A stretch of 64,000 nucleotides of DNA from Aristolochia californica. Lineage: Eukaryota > Streptophyta > Magnoliopsida > Piperales > Aristolochiaceae. The notes under the pieces are model-generated. The model saw nothing but the letters and a program-made list of their open reading frames with translations, had not been told where the DNA came from and did no database searches. Of the stretch, positions 11,501-23,500 are shown piece after piece (within the stretch, counting starts at the first letter, position 1; each line of letters begins with the position of its first letter). The stretch spans positions 7,322,748-7,386,747 of the forward strand of contig JARWKL010000006.1 in assembly GCA_029961685.1 (NCBI GenBank), in the 5' to 3' direction. Position numbers and translations under genes: made by a program.

Positions 11501-14500
11501 CTCTAGATTTGGAAGATGAGTGGTCGTCAGCAATTTTAGGCTCTGAAGCAAGATGAGATAAAACTTTCAGCTGTGTTGTCAATTTTTAATATACAATGGT
11601 CTAAAGTCAGAATATTTAAGCCTGTAAACTCGTATATTACCTTCATCCAGAAACAAATGAGCAAACTTGGAAGAAGACATGGGGTTCCAATCGTCCTCAT
11701 CTAATTTGACAGCTGGATGCTGCAGTAACAAAAAACAATTGTTGTTAGCACATAATAGTTAATATTGTATCTTTAGGAGGTTTGTTGGAGACCAGCAATT
11801 ACACCATTATATTGGTGAGTAGCTTTTTCTCTTATGGTGACATGTTAATCACATTAAGAACAGTTAAAAATGACAAATGTGTAAGTTACCAAGTCTTGCC
11901 ACATCAGCTCAAATTAGACAAATTAGTTTTTTGCCTGCACATAGTTGCTCATATGAAGAAACTAGGTGCAATAATATAGATAAACTGCAAAAAAGAGGTT
12001 AGCTGTAGCCAGCTTTTTCACCTTTCAAAAAGTCATGGTATTTGCAAGATTGGCACTTGTCAAATAACGTAAATTTCAAGGGTTGGTCATTACGCTTATG
12101 GGTAAATGAATAATTTAGTTACCCTCTCACATAGGTACCTTAGTAGAGTGTTAGTCATATTTCTATTTTTATGCATGTGATTCTAATGAGAAGGGTATTT
12201 TTGTCTTTTTTGTTATTTTAAGTTAAGTTAGTATCTATCTATCTATCTATTGATGGTCTAATTCCTCCCAAGGTTTTAAAACCTGAATCTGAGCTGTCTG
12301 CTTGTCTCCGAGAATCTTTGGTTATTTGTGTTTTGTTCATTATTCTGGACACTAGTCTGATATGTTATCACCCAGAGAGACGTAGAGTGTATTTTTTGGG
12401 TACTCAAGGCTTCAAGGGTACAAATGTTATGATCTGATCTCCAGAAAAAAAAAAAGTTGTTGGCAGATATCACAGTTGTTAAGGCACCCCTTATTTTTCC
12501 TCTTCTAATGTTCCTATTGTTGCATGTGTGAAGTACTCATCAGACATTCCACCTCTTTCCATCAATGATGCTCAAGTGAAGAAGCCACTAGAGATCTATC
12601 AACAGCACTTGAAGAAACTAGTGGTTGAACAACTGTGCATTGTTGAGCCTCACGAACCTCCTCCTATACCATCATTGCTCTTTTTTTGTTTTTTTTTTTT
12701 TTTAAATGGTGCTAGATTTATTAAGAGCAAAAGAAATACAAAGGAATAGGGAGGCCTTCCCCTAAAAATGAGAGATTGGAGGGAGGCCCCACTTTTAGCG
12801 GCTCGTGGGCAAGAGAATCCACAGATCTTGGCACATGAGCCCGAGTACAAGAAATTACAGAAACAATATCAAAAATAGAATACAAGTTTATCCCAGTGCT
12901 TCCAAGGAGGCGAAGTCGAATCGGAGCACCACCCAATGACCACTATGGAGTCACCCTTGATGAGCAGAGGGCCAGAGAGGTGGTCCCTGAAGATAATAAG
13001 CCCCTGGCAGAGAGCAAAAACCTCAGCCGATGTAAAGTCCATTATAACCATAGGGCCCGAGTAAGTAATGAGAGTTGTACCAAAAGAATCCCTGAAAGCA
13101 CCGCTGAATCCATCAATGTCGAGGCAGCCAAGAGCGTTGCCATCAAAATTGAGCTTAATGACCCCCGGTGGGGGGGACCACTCAGTCATGGTGAGGGGTC
13201 GAGGAGGAGCCGACATCTGAGTGAGCACACACCAATTGATCCCGAGGGGAACATCAACAAGGGCAGTGAACTCCTTCCTGGTGTGAACCCAAGAGGAAAC
13301 GAGGCCGATTATGTTGTTAACAGTGTTGCCAATGTTGCTAGATTTACCATTGAAATGCCTGCCATTTCTTTCAAACCACAAACACCATGGGACATGAGCT
13401 AGGCAGGTGGATATGAGGAACTTGCCAATTTTGGGGAGGGTGGTTCCTAGGGCAAGCCAGACATTACAAATGAGATCGCATTGAAGACTTGGAAGATAGC
13501 CATCTAAACCCACCATGTGTAATCACAGTGGAGGAGGAGATGGTCAACTGATTCATCCAAAGAATTGCATAGGGGGCAAAGGCTGCAAGGGATGAGGTTG
13601 GCACCAACATTGCTCATGGCTGCAAATCCTCATCGTAATGAGCTTGATTTGCCTATTGCCTAGAGGAAAGGGGCCAAGTCCAAAACCAAACATCCTATTG
13701 GTAAATTTGTTGTTTTGATTTCTTGTCTTCCCCAAATAAACCTCTTACTACTTCATTGTCCTCCATTGTTATTCCCAAGTTTGTGCGCGTCTTGAGATGT
13801 TCAAAGTGGACACAAAGCAATAGATGATGCGATGGATGTGTTGCAATCTAGGCAAATTTGTTAGTTTAAGTGTTTTTTTTAATTCTTATGTATTAGGGCA
13901 TTCATACCCCACTTATATCAATAAGAAAGAGAGGGGGAAGCCCATTAACAAGCTCTCTTCTACCCTAAGCAACTCTCCTCAAACTCGTGCCCTTGCTCTC
14001 TTCTTCTATTCTCTTCTTCCTTTCTTCTTCTTCTTCCTTGTTCTTCTTCTCAAACCAAGTTACCTATAGATTAAACCTTAGAATTCAACATGATATCAGA
14101 GCTGGAATTCTAGGGTTTAAAGTTAAGTTGATCAAGTTATGACAGTCTAGTGAAAAAGGAGACTCAATTCAGGCTTCAAGCGACAAAGGGTTCGACTAGT
14201 CTTGAAGAGGAGCAAAGGTTGAAGACAAGCAGCAAGTTTTCTCCTTAATCAGCTAAGTTACATCTTATGTTTCACATTATGAGGGATTCAATTCATGTTT
14301 TTGATAATCACAAAATTGTTTTTACTCGAGCCTAATTATCCCTTCAAAATTCGTTTTTTTCTTTCATATTAAATGGCTGAAATCACTCTTTTTTGTCATG
14401 CGCATGAGTTTCCTTCATCCCTTGTCTTTTTTATTTATATTTTATGTCAAAAATTCTTTCTAGGAATTTGAAAAGTCCTCTTGAAACCCTCCTTAAGTTT

Positions 14501-17500
14501 TGGTTTGTTGAAGGAGTGTTTGTTCAATTAAGTTATTAAAACCCTAAGTTAGGGTCTGAAGAATTGTTTTGGAAAGTAATCACTAGTTCTAGTTTGTTTT
14601 GGATTGCTTTCTTACCAGCACCTAATTCGTTTTTTCCTCTTTTCTAATCACCATTGGTTATTGATTGATTAGAATTCTGGTCATGCTCGTATGATCTATT
14701 GGCTCATTTCCTTGCTTGTTGTTTGCTGAATTTGATCTCTTGACATTACATAGTTTTGCATTTCATAGTTTTAAATACTTATTAGTTTGATAAACTCTTG
14801 TCCTCTTCCCTTCTAAGTTAAACTAAAGAGAACAACATTCAGTCTGTGGACAGGATTATGAGTGGGCCTGATACAATTCAGAGTGGTTGTGTTTTCCTCA
14901 CAAGTTTCTTCTAAGGGATCAAAGAATGTAGGGTTAGGCTCGTACTCCACGTTTTCCTGCTCTTCCTGCTCTTCCTGCAGGTACTCATGATCCTTGATAA
15001 GAAGGGCTCGAGTGCTACAATTGGACACGATGTGCTCAACTCCTCGACACTTGTGACACTGAATCCTTGAATTGAATTTTGACATTTCTTTCCCTACCCC
15101 TAAGGTAGGGGGGTCCAAATTGTGATTCAGTCTTTGAGGGGGAGCCCCTAAAATTGACTTTCCTGGGACTTGAGGACTGGTAGTGGGAGATGAAGCAATC
15201 AAACAGCTCGTACCACTCAAACAATCTATCCATCTCACGAACCCATGTGGAAAATATCCATGGGTCTAAGTGACAATCAAATGTAGGGGCCTCGACATTT
15301 ATATGTTTCAACATTTCACCTTCAGGCCCTTCATGGCAAGGGATATAGAATGTGTGGTTCCTAGGAGGGAATATGTGAGGGCACGTACAAGCAAATTCCT
15401 CATCTTCGGTGTCATAACCACTAGGAGACCTAACTTCTATACGACTTTTCCCTTTTGAGACTGAACTTTAAAGGCGGTGAGCCTATCATTTATGGTGCCT
15501 AATTGTTCTAGGATTTGCTTGAGTGTGTCATCTTTGTTTTTTACAACAAAAAATGAAGCAACGCTTGACATGATGCGATGACTACGCAAATGCATGTAGT
15601 AGTGGATCTTAGCAAGTAAAGCCCAAAAAAACTCAATGCACATTATGGTTAATTATTTACTAGCTTGTTTGTGACTAATCAAGATTCAAATCAATGAAAT
15701 TGCAAATTAAGAGGGCAACCACCGCTAAAGTAAAAAGGGTTAATCCCAAGTAATGATGCAGATTGTACCGACAAGCTAAGCTCTAAATGAATACCAAAGA
15801 TTGACCGCACACAAGTGCTAAAATCAATTGAAAGAGTTTTTTGGCACGAGTCTCAAGGTCAAATTCGACTCAAGTGGCCTTCATAATAAAGAAGCTAGCT
15901 ACCAACACAAAATAAATACTTGATGCAATTTAAGACATAGTGGAATACTAAAGAGAGGTATTAACAACGTCACTTTGTAAATTGATCTAGAACTAGCTGA
16001 GTTGACATACATAAAATAGGCAGTAAGCTAGAGCTGAACAGCGAGCAGTATTTTTTTTTTGGTAGCCTCTTTTTTTAACCCCCTTTGTGTTTTTTTTTTG
16101 GTAGCCTCTTTTTTTAACCCCCTTTGTGCACGTGCGACTCTTCACTTAAGCTCACACGTGTGAATTCCGCACGTGTGGGCTCTTCTCTTTCCAAAGCTTC
16201 TGATTAATCAAAAGCTTTTGATTTATCAGAAGCTTCTAATTAATAAGAAGCTCAGTGCCAAGGTCGAAGGGGAAGGATCTCAGCGTTGAGGAGTCGGCTC
16301 CGGTGACGGCAATGGGTGACGACAAACGGCTCTCAAAGACTCGGCTTCGGCGACGGCAGTAGTGAGCTCTTCACTGGCTCTTGCAGGCATCTTCTACTAC
16401 GTAACGAAGGATGGATGGCATCGGCGAGCTCTAGGTGTGGTGGACAACGGGCTGGACGGTAGAGGATTGGTCGTCAACGATCGTAATGGACATCGGCAAC
16501 AGAAAGAAGAAAGGGAGAAAGAGGAGGGAGGCTCGATGACGATGTCTTGCATACTTGGACTCTTGGTGATGCTATCTAGAAGGCTTGGTCACCGACAGGC
16601 ATTTCTTTTCTTCCTCAGCTCCTCTGTTGTCAAACGATGCGTGAGAACGATGGGATCTTCGCTCTGATACCAGATTTCATGCGGCACAATGGTGGTGTGT
16701 TGTTGCAATGAGGGAATATGGAGAAAATAGAGGGAGAAGAAGAAGAAAGGAGGAAGAGAGGGAGAAGAAGAAGAAAAGAGGAAGAGAGGAAGAAGAAGAG
16801 AGGGGAAGTAAGGAGCCGAGAGCAAAGAAGAGAATAATCAAGAGGAAATTTCAATTTCATTCAATCATCTTATTCCAAAACATCACAAGTTTAAATAGAA
16901 AACAAAAACCCTAGTTGTCATTTCAAAATGCTCCTAATGACAAAATGCCCTAATGACAAAATTGCCCTTAAACAAATAGAATAATTACATCTAAGGACAA
17001 TACAAAATATAAATAATAAAATTACAAAATAACACCTAATTAATCCCAAATGATTCATTGGCAACCACAACATGGTGGGCCTCATCGTGGACTGATGTCT
17101 TCTAATGTAGATATGTAATACACGAAACACGAGTGGTGTCCTCACCATTCTTCCTCATGTCTTCTTCTTTGGTTCTTTTTCTTCTACTTCCATTCTTCTC
17201 TCCTCTACCTTACTGCAACAGCACCATCATCCCACATCAAGTCTGTTATCATAACCGAAGACTCCTTCAACGCATGGCCTCCTATATCAGCAACCAACAC
17301 CGTCAACTCCACCTTTCCGTCTCAGTTCCCAACATCGCCTTTCTTCCTCTTCAGCCGAGACCACCCAGCCAACGCCGCTTCACTTCATCCCTCCTTTCTC
17401 CCAATCCTCTTCCCGTCGCCGACACTCCTAACCTTCGTCAACGGCCCCTCCATCAACCAGCTTCTTTTTGCCAGCACATCACCATTGTCCAGTTCGTCCG

Positions 17501-20500
17501 TCGGCAACCCACTTCAATAGCCACAAAGCCTTCGTCCAAAACTCCAGGAACTACCATCCACCGCCGTCAGCTGCTAGCCGACCCTGTCGAAGCCACTATC
17601 GTCATAGGAGACCATCACTGAGCCATAGAAAATGCTCGTCGCGCCATCACAGCACCATCCTCCTTCCAGTCATCATCCACCACTTCAGGAAACTTCGCCC
17701 AACTGTTGTCGAAGCCTCCTTCATCGCCCCTCGCCTGCCACCGCCGTTACCGAGAGCCATCCCCCCCCCCCCCTCTCTCTACCCGTGACTGAACTTCACT
17801 TACTCAATCTTCTGATTAATCGAAGCCCCTAAAGGGGAAGTCCACACACGTGCAGATATCACACAAGTAGCTTAAAGGGGGGTTAGTCAACTTGAATCAA
17901 GAGATGAACTTCAGCCGCATTACTCAGTTCATCTCCTGACGTCCTTAGTGGTGCACCAGCGCCCCATTCATGTTGATGAATTAGATGAATTCGAAGATAA
18001 CACCCACGGTTTAATTTTGAATTTCGGATTCCGTAGTATTTTGCGAATCATCCAGATGAGCGAGTGGGACGCATTGTTGCTGGAGGCCAAAAAAAATTTT
18101 TCTCTCTCCCGCTCGCTTCTTCCTCTTCTCCCTTTCGGTCTGCGGCGTAGCGTCGTCTCCGTCGCAAGGTTGTCTCCGTCTCAGAGCCTCCATCACAGTG
18201 CCCCCCTCCCCCAAGGGCCACCTCCATTGCAGAGCCCCCGTCACAGCACCGTGAGGAAGAAGACGCCAATTTAATTTTTCCTAAGTTAGGAAAAATTAAA
18301 CCACTGGTTCTACCTAAGTCTCCGGACCGGACCGGACCCGCCCAAGTTCAGACGAGTTAATCCGGGTCAACTCGGTTTAAAAAAAATCCATATTATTGTG
18401 GAAATATATTATTAATACTACATAAAAAATCCGTCTTGTGTTATTAATAAAATAATATTTTATTTATTCATATTTATTTTGGTTTAATTAACCCATTTTT
18501 ATAATTAATAAAACCAATGGTTTTAAATTTAACAAAAAAATATTATTAATTAATAATACATACAAATATATAGTGTGTTAAAGTTAGCATTTGATCAATT
18601 CTTTTTGTTTAATCATTCCCTTTTATGTTAAAGTATATCATATGTTATTAATAAATTAATAACTTAATTTATTATATTTGTTTTTGTTATTTTTAACTTC
18701 GTTTTTTTTATATAATTAATTATGTGCACAGTTAATTGTCTCACTTAATTACTGTATTAATGTAAATAAATTGCAATCATAAATAATATAATATCTAATT
18801 TAATTAATTAGTATATTAATATATTTTAATTATACATTAAATTACTTATTCGTGTAATAATCATGTTTGTTTTACCAAATTTGAGGTTTAGGTATTATGT
18901 TTTATTTAAGTATATTATTACAAGTTACTCATTCTTTTGTTTTTTATATTTTTCTCGTTTTGGAGCACTAACACTGGAAACTGTTTTTCAATGGACATGA
19001 ACTCGTCCACACTAACACCAAATTGAAGTTGAAGTTCATGTAGATGATTGAAATGAATTTGTGAAGTTGAATTTGAAGTTTGTTGACGAACCCGCCTCTA
19101 AGTGAATCGCACATGCAAAATTTGCACTTGCGAAAAGAAGGGGGTTTAAAATAAATGAAGGCATAAAAAAGGAAAAAGAAAAGGGGTATCCAAAAAAAAA
19201 CCCCGCTCGCGCTTGAAGACTGCCCACTCGTTGTTTCAGCTCCAACTCATTGCCTATTTTACGTACGTCGACTCAGCTAGTTCCAAATCAATTTACAAGG
19301 TGACATTGTTCCTACCTCTCTTTGGTATTCCACTGTTTATTTTTAAATTGCATTAACTATCTATTTTGTGCTAGTAGCTAGCTTCTTCATTATTAAGGCC
19401 CACTTGAGCCGAATTTGACCTCAAAACCCATGCCGATAAAAAAAACTCATTAAGTTGATTGTAGCACTTGTGTATAGTCAATCTTTGGCATTAATTTTAG
19501 AGCTCAGTCCATCGATGCAATCTGCATCATTGCTTAGGATTAACCCTTCTTTACTTTAGTGGTATTCGCACTTAATTTGAAACTTTCATTGATTTGAATC
19601 TTGATTAGTCACAAACAAGCTAATAAAAATTAACTTTATCATGCATTTAGTTTCTTTGGACTTTACTTGCTAGGATCCACTAGTCAATGCATTTATGTAG
19701 TGGTCACATTATGTCAGGTGTTACTTCATCTTCTGTTGTGGATAACAAAGATGACACACACAAGCAAATCCTAGAACAGTTAGGCACCATAAATGATAGG
19801 CTCACTGTCCTAGAAATTCGGTCCTCGAAAGGGAAAAATCCTATAGAAGTTAGGTCTCCTAGGGGTTATGACACTGAAGACGAGGAATTTGCCCGTACAT
19901 GTCCTCACATATTCCCCCCTCTAGGAACCACACAACTTATATACCTCACCATGAGGGGCCTGAAGACAAAATGTTGAAACATATAAAGGTTGAGGCCCCT
20001 ACATTTGATGGTCTTTTAGACCCAAGGGTATTTCCCACATAGGTTCATAAGATGGACAATTTTTTCAAGTGGTACAAGCTATATGAGAATAGAAAAGTCA
20101 GGTTTGTGTAAATGAAATTAACAAGCACCGCTCACTTTTCTGGGAAAACGTTGAGAAGGAAATCGCAAGAAGGCGCAAATGTCCTATTACCCACTGCGAG
20201 GAAATGAAACTCCTCCTCCAAACAAAATACCTTTCCCACTCCTATAAGAGCACTTTCTTAGACCAATGGCACAATCTTAGGCAGGGAAATAAGTCAATCG
20301 CCGAATACATTACTCAATTCGATGAGTTTCGGAGGCAGCTGTTATGAGATTACCTGACTTCTCTAAGGTGTTTGAGATAGAATGTGATGCGTATAGGCCT
20401 AGGAGTACTTGGAGCGATATCCAGTTGCGTACTTTAGTCAAAAACTTAACGCCGCCAGTACTATGACAAGGAATTCTATGCGGTCGTTCAAGCTCTACGG

Positions 20501-23500
20501 TACTGGTGTCACTACTTCTTTTGCAAGAATTTGTCTTGTACTTTGACCACAAGGCCCTTCACTATCTCAACTCCTAGAAGAAACTCAACCATAAGCGTGG
20601 TTTGTGGGTCGAATACCTACAGGAGTATTTGTTTGTCCTGAAGCATAAATCAGGCGGTGTGAATAAGGCAGTTGACGGCCTAAGCCGCAAAAGTAGCCTG
20701 TTGTCCACCATGAGCATTCAAATTACTAGCTTTGAGAAGCTCATAGACAAGTACACTTCATATCCCGACTTCGGTGGCATTTACATTAAATTGTGAGAGG
20801 GACCGCATTGCTCAATTGATGACTATCACATCTAGAATTATTACTTATTTCGGTCTAACAAGCTATCCATTCCCTGCATGTTGGTGCAAAACTTCTCAAT
20901 TTGGGAAACTCATGTAGGAGGACTAGGTAGAGATTTCGGGCAAAATAAGACCATTACAGAGGTAAGAGTGTCAATTTTATTGGCCTAGTTAAAAAGGGAT
21001 GTTGCCAAGTTGTTAGCACAATGTAGGACATGCCAGTTAGCCAAACACAGCAAAAAGAACACGGGATTGTATATTCCATACCAGTCCCCGCATGCCCTTG
21101 GCAAGACCTCAACATAGATTTCATCTTAGGCCTTTCCCATACCTTTTGGAAACATGACTCCGTCTTCGTCATGGTGGATCGTTTTTCTAAGATGGCTCAT
21201 TTTATCCCTTGTACTAAAACTTCTGATGTCTCCAAAGTCACTCGATTTTTCTTTGATGAGATCGTCCAGCTATATGGCCTACCTCAGACCATTGTTGAGA
21301 TGAGGATGTCCACTTTATGATCTATTTCTGGAAAAGTCCTTGGCACTTGATGGGTACCAAATTAAAATTCTCTACTGCCGACCACCCCCCAAACTGAAGG
21401 TCAAACTGAAGTTGTTAAACGAAGCTTCAGAAACCTCCTTCGCTGCCAAGTAGGAGATCACAATTGTACTTGGGATTTAATTCTCCCAACAGCCCAATTT
21501 GCCTACAATAACTAGGTCAATAGATGCTTAGGCATGAATCTATTTCAAGTTGTCCATGATTGTCAGCCTAGGAAACCTTTGGATCACATAACTCATGTCA
21601 CCTCATGCTAGGGTTTTCAGAGTCCGCCACAGCATTTGCACGTGTTCAATACCTGCATGTTGAAGTCACTAAACGAATCCAACCAAGAAATGCCCAATAT
21701 AAACTTCAGGTCGATGTGCATAAACATAATAAACAATTTAATGTAGGTGATTATGTCATGGTTCGGATTATGCTTGATCGGTTTCCTACGGGATTTGCAC
21801 GAAAGTTGGAAGCCCGTAGTGTAGGACTTTTTAAAGTGCTGAAAATGGTAGGTCATAAAGCTTATGTTGTTGATTTGCCATCAGAGTCAAGCATTACTCC
21901 ACTTTTAACATTGAATACTTGATGGCATATAGGGACCACCCTCCATTCCTGAGGACCCCTTTTCATCACTTCCTGAGTCCACTCCATCACCCGATACACC
22001 CCCTCCTTCCTCGCCTGATACCCCTTTGGATCATGTTTCATTACCTATATCACCAACACATAAAGAACATATTGATGCTATTTTGGATGAACAAGTTATC
22101 TTTACCAGGAGTGGTGCAGTTTAAAGTTTCCCAGAACGATGGATAGGGCGACCAGATTCCGTCTACACATGGATTATGAGAGACATTACAGCAATTGGAC
22201 CCTGATTTGTTGGGGTACTAATAGAGTCATCAGGAGTCCCACTCAACGGAGTCGAGTTTTCCCCCACCAAGAGTTGGTGAGGACGCCACTCATGTACCAC
22301 CTATTACACAAGTTTACACCAAAAGACATCGGTTCAAGGTGAAACCAGCATGTTGTGTTGGTGGGTAAGGGGTCATTTAGGATTGATTAAATGTTATTGT
22401 ATTATTTATATTTTTTATTGTCCTTAGGAGTGATTCTTTTAATTGTTGAGGGGCATTTTTTTCATCAAGGGTACTTTTGTCATTTTGAATTATGAATTAG
22501 GGTTTTTATTCCTATTTAAGCATATAACGTTGGAAATGGAAGACAGTGATTTTGAAAAAAAAATCCCCTCCCGATTGCTCTCAATTCCTCCTTCTCCCTC
22601 TCTTCATCTTCCTTTGTTCTTCTTCTCCTTCCATTCTTCTCTCATCACCCTTACTGCAACAGCATCATCGTCCCGCATCACAAATATAAAACCCACCTTA
22701 GACGCATCACATTCAAGCTCAAAGAGCTTAGTGAAACCAGGTAGTGCTAGTCAATGTGGACCGGTAAGGACTATTTTGACGTCCTCAAAGGCTTTTTGTG
22801 CTTTGATCATTCTATTCAAATGCATTTTTTAATAAATAAGTGACAGATGCCACTCTAGTACTAAAGTCTCTTAAAAATCTTCTATAAAAACTAGCAAGGC
22901 CATGAACAGATTATACCTTGTGAATGTTGCTAGGGACTGCCACTTTACAATTGCTACCACCTTGGTTCCTTCTGGCTTTGATCCTTCTCCTGACACTTCA
23001 TAACCCAAGAAGATTACTTCAGTAATTAGTGAACATTTCTTAAGTTCCCATAAAGATTTCTCCTTCTCAAGGGTTTATAAGACCTCTCATAGATGTTCAA
23101 TATGAGTAGACATGTTGGGGTGTATTGAATACAAGAATACAATCAAAGCATACAATGACAAACTTACCTATAAAAGACCTTAGCACTTCATTCACCACCC
23201 ACATAAAAGTACCTAGTGCATTCCCAAGCCCAAAATGCATCACTAACCGTTCAAATAGCCCATCTCTTGTTTTAAAAGATGTTTTCCATTCATCACCCAA
23301 TCAAATTCTGATTTGATGGTATCCACTCTTGAAAGCTTTTAGAGAAGACAGTCGCACCACTTAGTTGATCTAACATATCATCCAACCTTGGAATTGGAAA
23401 GCAGTACTTGACACTAATCTGGTTTATTGTTCTACTATCCAAGCACATACACCAAGTGTTATCTTTCTTAGGTACCAACAGATTGGAACAATACAAGTAC

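Larger units (their letters stand above)
14813..17072 (-). mobile_element. Ty3-gypsy element A (minus): LTR, leader and gag
   Basis: Read on the minus strand: an LTR of roughly 390 bp starting TGTTGTGG at 17072, a primer site TGGTATCAGAGC at 16672-16661, a 1-kb leader, and gag from about 15640 to 14813. The element stops after gag; protease, RT, integrase and the 3' LTR are absent. It is the same family as element B, which begins less than 70 bp to the right in the opposite orientation. Confidence 0.85.
17133..22690 (+). mobile_element. Ty3-gypsy element B (plus), internally deleted
   Basis: A clipped 5' LTR end (17133-17243) precedes a degenerate primer site TGTTATCATAAC, a long leader, gag (19687-20350), then RNase H and integrase (20440-21920), and a 3' LTR (22351 to about 22685). 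RT and protease are missing: gag runs almost straight into RNase H near 20.35-20.46 kb. Leader and gag match element A (opposite strand), so both belong to one family. Confidence 0.85.

Noticed and set aside
11543..11582. Extending the large exon to the upstream Met and the acceptor ACACAG
   Set aside because: With the phase of the preceding exon this gives a stop at once; the acceptor TTGCTTCAG at 11543 keeps the frame.
12896..13402. 168-residue plus-strand frame
   Set aside because: It is the opposite strand of the LINE RNase H region, which has clear motifs on the minus strand.
17133..17832. Pro/Ser/His-rich frames of 66-162 residues
   Set aside because: They lie in the C-rich leader of gypsy element B, overlap in several frames, and lack any domain.
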